A stretch of 5,235 nt of DNA from Quisquiliibacterium sp. (lineage in GTDB: Bacteria; Pseudomonadota; Gammaproteobacteria; Burkholderiales; Burkholderiaceae_E), in the NCBI GenBank assembly GCA_023257915.1, contig JALRBB010000138.1, positions 1 through 5,235 on the forward strand, read 5' to 3'. The position numbers and the translations under genes were made by a program. The notes below the pieces were generated by a model. That model saw only the letters and a list, made by a program, of their open reading frames with translations, searched no databases and was not told the DNA's origin. Of this stretch, positions 1 to 5,235 are shown in pieces (the stretch's first letter is position 1; each line of letters begins with the position of its first letter).

Positions 1-936
1 GCCGGTGACGATGACGTTGACCTTGTAGCGATGCAGGTCGACTTCGGTGCGTACCATCATGCCATCGATTTCGGAGGTCGACTCCGACGGTTTGCGAAAG
101 TCGTCCACATGCTGGATCACGTCCGCGCGCGCTGCATCCAGAAAGGCAACCACTTCGGGCAGCTTAAGGTAGCGGTTACGCAATTCGACCGTGATTCGAC
201 CGACTGCAAACTCCACCACTTCCTCGTTCAGCGAATGGGTCGCCTCGGCGCGCTCATGCCGCCACTGCATCAAATCCCGGACCACCGCCTCGAGTTCGAC
301 CTCGTACTGGCGCATCTTGTCGGTGATGCGCTTTTGTTCGTCGATCTCGAGCTTGCCGAACTGCTCCTGCGTCATGATTTCACGTTCGGCGAGCGGTGCG
401 AACGAAAATCCGGTCGGGGTGCGCAATAGCGCAATTCCATCCGCGGCAGCACGCTCGCCGATCGACTCGAAGCCTTTTTGCTGGCGCTCGTTAAATTCGG
501 CTTCGATCTTGCCGAGTCGGTCGCGGTATTCGTCGGTGGAAAATGCGGCAGGAATGGCGTCGCGCAATTCGCTGACCCAGTGGTCCATGTCATCGCGCAG
601 CTTTGGACCCCACCCAGGCGGCAGGCCAAGCGCCTGCGGGTGTCGCGGATCGGCGAAATTGTTCACGTAGCACCAGTCGCGCCGGACGGTCTGTTGCGCC
701 GGGGCTTCTGCGAGCAGCCGCTCGACCAGCGTGCGCCTGCCCACGCCTGGCGGGCCGGAAACGAACAGGTTGTAGCCCTGCTGGCGGATTCCTATGCCAA
801 AGTTGATTGCGTCGGTCGCGCGTTTTTGCCCAAGGATCACCGGGACGGCGTCCAACTCGGCGGTGGTGCGGAATTCGAACTGCGCCGGATCGCACCGGCG
901 GCGCAGTCGCTCGGGCGGCAGTGCTTTGACTGGCAT
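1..936 (-). CDS. Lon-like protease / AAA-type ATPase family protein, N-terminal part (3' end outside window)
   Basis: The reading frame is open from an ATG at 936 to the left edge, giving 312 residues with no stop, so only the N-terminal part of an expected protein of roughly 800 residues is seen. It resembles the AAA_32 / COG1067 Lon-like family: a 'QQGYNLFVSGPPGVGRRTLVE'-type P-loop region around residues 52-72, then DWCYVNNFADPRHPQAL (87-103) with the following LPPGWG, a long helical, probably coiled-coil insertion (about 111-270) containing TPTGFSFAPL (173-182), and RYKVNVIV near 303-310 leading into the second half of the nucleotide-binding domain. The Walker B motif and the C-terminal Ser-Lys protease domain would lie beyond the edge and cannot be checked. 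Oddly, the Walker A Lys is Arg67 and the next residue is also Arg, so ATP hydrolysis may be weak or absent. Family members are cytoplasmic. The start is supported by a good ribosome binding site. It is probably co-transcribed with the upstream COG2403-like gene. Family assignment is firm; protease activity is inferred. Confidence 0.88.
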   Translation of the reverse strand, partial: MPVKALPPERLRRRCDPAQFEFRTTAELDAVPVILGQKRATDAINFGIGIRQQGYNLFVSGPPGVGRRTLVERLLAEAPAQQTVRRDWCYVNNFADPRHPQALGLPPGWGPKLRDDMDHWVSELRDAIPAAFSTDEYRDRLGKIEAEFNERQQKGFESIGERAAADGIALLRTPTGFSFAPLAEREIMTQEQFGKLEIDEQKRITDKMRQYEVELEAVVRDLMQWRHERAEATHSLNEEVVEFAVGRITVELRNRYLKLPEVVAFLDAARADVIQHVDDFRKPSESTSEIDGMMVRTEVDLHRYKVNVIVTG

Positions 937-942
937 CGCAGA

Positions 943-949
943 TTCCTTT
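943..949 (-). promoter_or_regulatory. Ribosome binding site of the Lon-like protease gene
   Basis: Read on the minus strand this is AAAGGAA, six bases before the ATG at 936. It sits in a short AT-rich linker (937-960) that stands out from the GC-rich surroundings. It fixes the start codon and argues for independent translation initiation within a shared transcript. Confidence 0.7.
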
Positions 950-953
950 GTTT

Positions 954-2396
954 TTATTCTACTGCCGGGTTGCTGGACGACGCGCACGTCTGGTCCTGGC
1001 GAGCAAACGGGAAACGACGTAGCAACGCGTCCAAGTGAGCGCCAAGAGCGCCGGTCTGCGCCTCGGAAAATTCGTAATGCACCCGAACGATCGGACGCGA
1101 GATGCGAACCAGTCGCGCCAAATCGATCGGTGTGCCGACCGCGATCACATCGCAGGGGGTTGCCGCGATCGTCGCTTCGATATCGTCCAGGTCGTCTGCC
1201 GAGTAGCCGAGCGCGGGCAGCACCGGACCGAGATTCGGATATTGCGCGAGCACCCGGGCAAGTCGGGTTGGTGCATGCGGACGCGGATCGACCAGTTCGC
1301 CGCCGGCGGCGCGCACAGCCAGTGCCGCCGCTCCGATCGACATGCCGCCGTGGGTCAGTGTCGGGCCGTCTTCGATGGCGAGCACTCGCCGCCCATGCAG
1401 CTGTTCCGGATGGTCGGCGCTGATCTGTGAGCGTCCGTACAGCAGCTCGGCGCTTGGATTGACTGAGCGCGCAAGCTCGGCCGCGCGTTGAACATCGGTC
1501 GGGACGGCGGTATCGGTCTTGCTGACGATGATCACGTCAGCGCACCGCAGGACTGCCTCGCCCGGATGCCAGCCGCGCGCATGTTCCGGACGCCAGGCGT
1601 CCACCATCACCAGGTGAAGGTCAGGGCGCACAAACGGGAAATCATTGTTGCCACCGTCGCAGATGATCATGTCAGCCTCGCGTTGCGCTGCCTGCAGGAC
1701 CTGCGCGTAGTCGACGCCGGCAAAGACCAGGTTGCCGGCCGCCAGGTGCGCCTCGTACTCCTCGCGCTCTTCAGCGGTGCATTGCGCCGCGTCCAGGTCG
1801 GCGGCACTTGCAAAGCGCTGCACGCGCTGGCGAACCAGGTCGCCATAGGGCATCGGATGCCGGATCACTGCAATGCGCCGCCCCCGGCTGCGCAACTCGC
1901 GACCCAGCCAGCGCGACAGCGGCGACTTGCCGCAACCGGTGCGAACCGCCGAGACCGCGACCACAGGCACCCGGGCGGCAAGCATCGTGCGCGCCGGGCC
2001 CGGCAGCGTGAACTGGCAGCCCAGCGCCAGGCATTGTTCGGCAAGCGTCATGACTTCGAGCTGGCTGACGTCGCTGTAGGCGAACACCACCTCGTCGACC
2101 GCTTCGCCGCGCACCAGAGCATCCAGCTCGCTCTGCGGATGGATTGCGATGCCCTCGGGATACAGCGCGCCGGCCAGTGCGGCCGGGTAGCGGCGATCGT
2201 CGATATGTGGAATCTGCGCTGCGGTGAAACCGACGACTCGCACCGCCGGATCGTCCCGATACAGCGTATTGAAGACATGAAAGTCGCGACCGGCGGCACC
2301 GAGAATCAGCACTCGGCGGGGTGCCGGCACACCAGTGCGAGCCGCATCGTGCGGATCGGTGTGAGCCTGGTCGAGCGCATCGTTGCGATCTGACAT
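954..2396 (-). CDS. Cyclic 2,3-diphosphoglycerate synthetase-like P-loop protein (COG2403 'predicted GTPase')
   Basis: The protein has 480 residues, close to the roughly 460 of archaeal cDPG synthetase, which uses ATP to cyclise 2,3-diphosphoglycerate. Visible motifs in order: a Rossmann-like loop GAAGRDFHVFN (33-43) after a beta strand; DEVVFAYSD (101-109); a P-loop VRTGCGKS (151-158), where the usual first Gly of GxxxxGKS is Val; MIICDGGNNDFPF (243-255) as a Walker B-like strand; VSKTD (291-295), resembling the NKxD guanine motif with Ser for Asn; IEDGPTLTHGG (341-351); and a C-terminal IAVGTPIDLARLV segment (418-430). No signal peptide or membrane segment is seen, so it is cytoplasmic. The ATG at 2396 has no clear Shine-Dalgarno sequence. 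The first 25 residues are polar and probably disordered, and a GTG at residue 23 or 29 is a possible alternative start. The Lon-like gene follows 17 bases downstream. Family membership is well supported. The reaction in a bacterium is unknown, since cDPG is best known as a solute of methanogens. Confidence 0.88.
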   Translation of the reverse strand: MSDRNDALDQAHTDPHDAARTGVPAPRRVLILGAAGRDFHVFNTLYRDDPAVRVVGFTAAQIPHIDDRRYPAALAGALYPEGIAIHPQSELDALVRGEAVDEVVFAYSDVSQLEVMTLAEQCLALGCQFTLPGPARTMLAARVPVVAVSAVRTGCGKSPLSRWLGRELRSRGRRIAVIRHPMPYGDLVRQRVQRFASAADLDAAQCTAEEREEYEAHLAAGNLVFAGVDYAQVLQAAQREADMIICDGGNNDFPFVRPDLHLVMVDAWRPEHARGWHPGEAVLRCADVIIVSKTDTAVPTDVQRAAELARSVNPSAELLYGRSQISADHPEQLHGRRVLAIEDGPTLTHGGMSIGAAALAVRAAGGELVDPRPHAPTRLARVLAQYPNLGPVLPALGYSADDLDDIEATIAATPCDVIAVGTPIDLARLVRISRPIVRVHYEFSEAQTGALGAHLDALLRRFPFARQDQTCASSSNPAVE

Positions 2397-2468
2397 TGGC
2401 TTGGGCGCTGCCTGGGGCCGGCCGTGCAGCCGGCGAACGGCATGCTTTGCTGTGATAATGCACTCATC
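2397..2468. promoter_or_regulatory. Divergent intergenic region between the COG2403-like gene and the serine hydrolase
   Basis: These 72 bases separate two divergent start codons and should carry promoters for both directions. The right part holds a convincing extended -10 for the plus strand. For the minus strand the best -10 I can find is CATTAT (complement of about 2455-2460, overlapping the plus-strand -10), matching four of six consensus positions with no clear -35, so I do not call it. Near the centre GCCGGC occurs twice (2417-2422 and 2429-2434) with a 6-base spacer. This could pair as a hairpin or be bound by a dimeric regulator, but it is short and GC-rich enough to be chance. Confidence 0.55.
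2451..2459 (+). promoter_or_regulatory. Putative extended -10 promoter of the serine hydrolase gene
   Basis: TGT followed by GATAAT forms an extended -10 element (TGn plus five of six bases of TATAAT). No -35 box is seen at the expected spacing, which extended -10 promoters tolerate. Transcription would start about seven bases downstream, near the A at 2466, leaving only about three bases before the ATG at 2469. This fits the absence of a Shine-Dalgarno sequence there and favours 2469 over the upstream in-frame GTG at 2424. Confidence 0.5.
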
Positions 2469-3602
2469 ATGACAGACTCAATCGACAAACTGCTCAACTA
2501 CCACCTTGAAACCGGTCGCTATCCGGGGGCGGTGGTGCATATCGAACGTGATGGCGCGGTGCTCAAGCATGCGAGCGTCGGAAGGTTACGAGGCGACGGC
2601 GATGCGCCGATGCGCGAGGACGCGATCTTCCGAATCGCGTCTCTGACAAAGCCGCTGGTGACCACCGCCGCGATGCAGCTGAACGAAGCCGGTCAGCTCG
2701 AGCTCGACGCGCCAGTGCATCGCTACCTGCCGGAGCTGGCCGACTTGCACATGCCCGGGGGCGCGGCACCGCGCAGGCAACCGAGCGTGCGGGACCTGAT
2801 GCGGCACAGCTCAGGGTTTGCCTACCTCAATGAATACCGCGACGCTGCGTCCCGGGAGATTGCCATGCGGGTCGGGCTCGACATGCGTCTGGCCACGATG
2901 ACTCGAGAGCAGGTGCTGCAGGCGCTCGCCGCGTTGCCGCTGGGCTGCGAACCGGGACATGGCTTTCGGTACGGCTTTTCTACCGATGTGCTCGGGCTCG
3001 TGATCGAACGCGTCACCAGCCGGAATCTTGGCGATGTGCTGCACGAGCGAATCTTTGCGCCGCTGGGCATGCATGACACCGGGTTTGCTTTGCCCGCGCA
3101 GGCGCGCGCGCGAATGGCGGGCGCGTATCCCGATGACGCCGGGTTCTTTGCCTTTACCGGCAAGTTCGACGAAGGTGCGACCAAGGGCGATGCGATCCAG
3201 AGCGGTGGCGGTGGCCTGGTGTCCACGCTGCCAGATTACCTGCGCTTTGCGCGGACGCTGGTCGGAGGCGGTGCGCTGGGCGCCGTGCGCATCCTGAGCG
3301 AAGACAGTCTGGCGGAAATGACGCGTGATCAGCTCGGCGAGGCAGTCGACGGTCCCACCAATCTGACCGGCCCGGGCTTCGGGTTCGGCCTGGGTTTTGC
3401 CGTGCGCCACGACTTTGGCGTGTCCGCGTTTCCGACTTTTCCGGGCGAGATCACCTGGTCGGGAATCTGCGGCCCTGTGATGTACGTGCATCCGCGCGAG
3501 CGCACGATCGCGCTCTCGTTCAACTGCAATATGGCGACCCGGATCCTGGCGCGAATGGAGTTTCGTCGCGCCGCCCAGCCGCTGTTCGATTCTGCTGCCT
3601 GA
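2469..3602 (+). CDS. Serine hydrolase of the beta-lactamase class C / family VIII esterase fold
   Basis: The protein has 377 residues, normal for the PF00144 family. It carries the catalytic Ser-x-x-Lys as SLTK (Ser58, Lys61) within FRIASLTKPLVT. The second motif is Tyr168 in FRYGFSTDVLG, more like the Y-S-x-S-x-DVLG form of family VIII carboxylesterases than the YSN of class C beta-lactamases. A SGGGGLVST loop lies at 245-253 and W330-S-G starts the third active-site region, followed by VMYVHP (338-342). HSSGF (113-117) and FAPLGMHDTGF (196-206) are also typical. No signal peptide is present, so it is probably cytoplasmic and acts as an esterase, lactonase or peptidase rather than a secreted resistance beta-lactamase; the substrate cannot be told. 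The start at 2469 is preferred because the protein then begins MTDSIDKLLNYHLETGRYPG as relatives do. An in-frame GTG at 2424 would add 15 residues over the likely promoter. ettA follows after 24 bases, so the two may share a transcript. Confidence 0.92.
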   Translation: MTDSIDKLLNYHLETGRYPGAVVHIERDGAVLKHASVGRLRGDGDAPMREDAIFRIASLTKPLVTTAAMQLNEAGQLELDAPVHRYLPELADLHMPGGAAPRRQPSVRDLMRHSSGFAYLNEYRDAASREIAMRVGLDMRLATMTREQVLQALAALPLGCEPGHGFRYGFSTDVLGLVIERVTSRNLGDVLHERIFAPLGMHDTGFALPAQARARMAGAYPDDAGFFAFTGKFDEGATKGDAIQSGGGGLVSTLPDYLRFARTLVGGGALGAVRILSEDSLAEMTRDQLGEAVDGPTNLTGPGFGFGLGFAVRHDFGVSAFPTFPGEITWSGICGPVMYVHPRERTIALSFNCNMATRILARMEFRRAAQPLFDSAA

Positions 3603-3609
3603 CCGGTTC

Positions 3610-3618
3610 GGGGAAAGA
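3610..3618 (+). promoter_or_regulatory. Likely ribosome binding site of ettA
   Basis: GGGGAAAGA is the only purine-rich stretch in the 24 bases between the serine hydrolase stop and the ettA ATG. The GGGGA core ends 12 bases before the start, somewhat farther than ideal. No terminator-like hairpin is seen in this gap, which is consistent with read-through from the upstream gene. Confidence 0.4.
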
Positions 3619-3626
3619 TTCACAAG

Positions 3627-5235
3627 ATGGCTCAATACGTTTACACGATGAACCGGGTGGGCAAGATCGTCCCCCCGAAGCGCACGATCCTCAAGGACAT
3701 CTCACTGTCCTTTTTTCCCGGTGCCAAGATCGGTGTGCTCGGTCTGAACGGTTCGGGAAAGTCCACGCTGCTCAAGATCATGGCTGGCGAGGACAAGGAC
3801 ATCGAGGGCGACGCGGTTCCGATGCCCGGGCTGTCGGTCGGTTTCCTGCCTCAGGAGCCGCGACTGGATCCCCAGCAGACAGTACGCGAGGCAGTTGAGG
3901 AAGGTCTGGGCGAGGTCGTCAACGCCCAAAAGAAGCTCGATGAAATCTACGCGGCTTACGCCGAGCCGGATGCTGACTTCGATGCGCTGGCGGCCGAGCA
4001 GGCCAAGTATGAGGCGATCCTGGCCACCAGCGGATCGGACGTCGAGCATCAGCTCGACATTGCCGCCGACGCGCTCCGCCTGCCGCCCTGGGAAGCCAAG
4101 ATCGAGACGCTGTCTGGCGGAGAGAAGCGTCGCGTCGCGCTATGCCGGTTGCTGCTGTCCAAGCCCGACATGCTGTTGCTTGACGAGCCGACCAATCACC
4201 TCGATGCGGAAAGTGTCGACTGGCTCGAGCAGTTCCTGTCGAAGTTTCCCGGCACCGTGGTCGCGGTCACGCACGACCGTTACTTTCTGGACAACGCCGC
4301 CGAGTGGATCCTCGAACTTGATCGCGGCTACGGCATCCCCTGGAAGGGAAATTACAGCTCCTGGCTCGAGCAAAAGGAGCAGCGCCTTGAGCAGGAGTCG
4401 CGCCAGGAAGACGCCCGCATGAAGGCGATGAAGAAAGAACTGGAGTGGGTCCGTCAAAACCCGAAGGGACGTCAGGCCAAGAGCAAGGCGCGGATGACCC
4501 GGTTCGAGGAATTGTCGTCGTACGAGTACCAGAAGCGTAACGAGACCCAGGAGATCTTCATCCCGGTTGCCGAGCGCCTGGGTAACGAAGTCATCGAGTT
4601 CAATAATGTCAGCAAGGGCTACGGCGACAGGCTGCTGATCGACAACCTGAGTTTCAAGGTGCCGCCTGGCGCGATCGTTGGCATCATTGGTCCGAACGGC
4701 GCTGGCAAGTCCACCATCTTCCGGATGATTACCGGCCGCGAACAGCCGGATTCCGGCGAGGTCAAGATCGGCCCGACGGTGCAGGTTGCGTATGTCGATC
4801 AGTCTCGCGATGCGCTGCAAAACGACAAGAACGTCTGGGAGGCGATTTCCGGTGGCGCCGACATCCTGACCGTTGGGCGGTTCGAGATGCAGTCGCGGGC
4901 CTATGTAGGACGCTTCAACTTCAAGGGATCAGACCAGCAAAAGCTGGTCGGCAATCTATCGGGCGGCGAGCGCGGTCGACTGCATCTGGCGGAAACCTTG
5001 CTGGCCGGTGGCAATGTGCTGCTGCTCGACGAGCCGTCGAACGATCTGGATGTTGAGACGCTGCGTGCGCTCGAAGATGCATTGCTCGAGTTTGCCGGTT
5101 CCGTGCTGGTGATCTCGCATGATCGCTGGTTTTTAGATCGTATCGCCACGCATATTCTCGCTGCCGAGGGTGAGTCGCAATGGACTTTTTTCAGTGGTAA
5201 CTATCAGGAATACGAAGCCGACAAGAAAAAACGTT
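3627..5235 (+). CDS. ettA: EttA, ABC-F energy-dependent translational throttle protein (last residues outside window)
   Basis: EttA binds the ribosomal E site and, depending on the ATP/ADP ratio, gates the step from initiation to elongation. The start MAQYVYTMNRVGKIVPPKR is diagnostic and matches E. coli EttA (MAQFVYTMHRVGKVVPPKR). Two ABC domains lie in one chain. The first has Walker A GLNGSGKST (39-47), an arm insertion (about 95-140), LSGGE (162-166), Walker B LLLDEPTNHLD with catalytic Glu187, and switch His216. The charged linker at about 240-320, including ELEWVRQNPKGRQAKSKAR, is the P-site tRNA interaction motif. The second domain has GPNGAGKST (355-363), LSGGERGRLHL (444-454), LLLDEPSNDLD with Glu469, and His498. 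Both catalytic Glu residues are present, so two active ATP sites are expected. The second Walker B has Ser471 where E. coli has Thr, a mild change. The frame is intact for 536 residues to the edge; the family is about 555, so about 20 are missing. It is cytoplasmic and lacks the membrane spans of transporter ABC proteins. Confidence 0.97.
   Translation, partial: MAQYVYTMNRVGKIVPPKRTILKDISLSFFPGAKIGVLGLNGSGKSTLLKIMAGEDKDIEGDAVPMPGLSVGFLPQEPRLDPQQTVREAVEEGLGEVVNAQKKLDEIYAAYAEPDADFDALAAEQAKYEAILATSGSDVEHQLDIAADALRLPPWEAKIETLSGGEKRRVALCRLLLSKPDMLLLDEPTNHLDAESVDWLEQFLSKFPGTVVAVTHDRYFLDNAAEWILELDRGYGIPWKGNYSSWLEQKEQRLEQESRQEDARMKAMKKELEWVRQNPKGRQAKSKARMTRFEELSSYEYQKRNETQEIFIPVAERLGNEVIEFNNVSKGYGDRLLIDNLSFKVPPGAIVGIIGPNGAGKSTIFRMITGREQPDSGEVKIGPTVQVAYVDQSRDALQNDKNVWEAISGGADILTVGRFEMQSRAYVGRFNFKGSDQQKLVGNLSGGERGRLHLAETLLAGGNVLLLDEPSNDLDVETLRALEDALLEFAGSVLVISHDRWFLDRIATHILAAEGESQWTFFSGNYQEYEADKKKR

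Noticed and set aside
951..955. T-run between the two minus-strand genes as a possible terminator
   Set aside because: No stable hairpin precedes it in either direction, and on the minus strand it reads as A-rich, just ahead of a ribosome binding site.
478..1038. Plus-strand open frame (186 codons) across the junction of the two minus-strand genes
   Set aside because: The opposite strand encodes the conserved P-loop region of the Lon-like protein; this frame has no recognisable domain.
1488..2393. Long plus-strand open frame (301 codons) opposite the COG2403-like gene
   Set aside because: It lies wholly antisense to a well-supported gene; its product is rich in Arg, His and Ala with no recognisable domain, as expected for a shadow frame in GC-rich DNA.
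2424..2468. Upstream GTG start giving the serine hydrolase 15 extra residues
   Set aside because: The extension would cover the likely -10 element and adds residues not expected in the family; a weak TGGGG before it keeps it only as a minor alternative.
2811..3635. Minus-strand open frame (274 codons) opposite the serine hydrolase
   Set aside because: It covers the coding strand of a protein with complete catalytic motifs, has no domain signal and has low-complexity basic composition.
4140..4820. Minus-strand open frame (226 codons) opposite ettA, with a Leu-rich stretch that resembles membrane segments
   Set aside because: The Leu-rich runs are complements of Glu/Lys-rich codons of the EttA linker, and ettA is certain here.

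Overview
The window comes from a GC-rich bacterial chromosome and holds two leftward genes and two rightward genes that diverge from a 72-base intergenic stretch (2397-2468). The rightmost protein matches my recollection of betaproteobacterial EttA sequences closely, so a betaproteobacterium, or a near gammaproteobacterial relative, is the likely host. This is inferred from residue patterns read by eye, not from a search. I see no RNA genes, insertion sequences, CRISPR arrays, attachment sites or origins. Coding density is very high, and no gap exceeds 72 bases.

Left half, minus strand: a 480-residue protein of the cyclic 2,3-diphosphoglycerate synthetase / COG2403 'predicted GTPase' family (954-2396) comes first. 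After a 17-base gap with a good ribosome binding site, it is followed by the first 312 residues of a Lon-like protease / AAA-type protein (1-936), whose 3' end runs off the left edge. The two are probably co-transcribed. The Lon-like protein has a degenerate Walker A loop, with Arg where the catalytic Lys is expected. This is visible in the sequence and resembles ATP-independent Lon-like proteases.

Right half, plus strand: a 377-residue cytoplasmic serine hydrolase of the class C beta-lactamase / family VIII esterase fold (2469-3602) is followed 24 bases later by ettA (3627 to the right edge). ettA encodes the ABC-F energy-dependent translational throttle protein and lacks only about the last 20 residues. 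The serine hydrolase has no Shine-Dalgarno sequence, but a well-formed extended -10 promoter ends 10 bases before its start codon, which suggests a nearly leaderless transcript.

Together the window looks like ordinary, well-kept core or near-core genome. The points most worth a second look are the bacterial cDPG-synthetase-like protein of unknown role paired with a Lon-like protease, the degenerate P-loop of that protease, and the possible leaderless start. I do not see convincing evidence of an undescribed multi-gene system.
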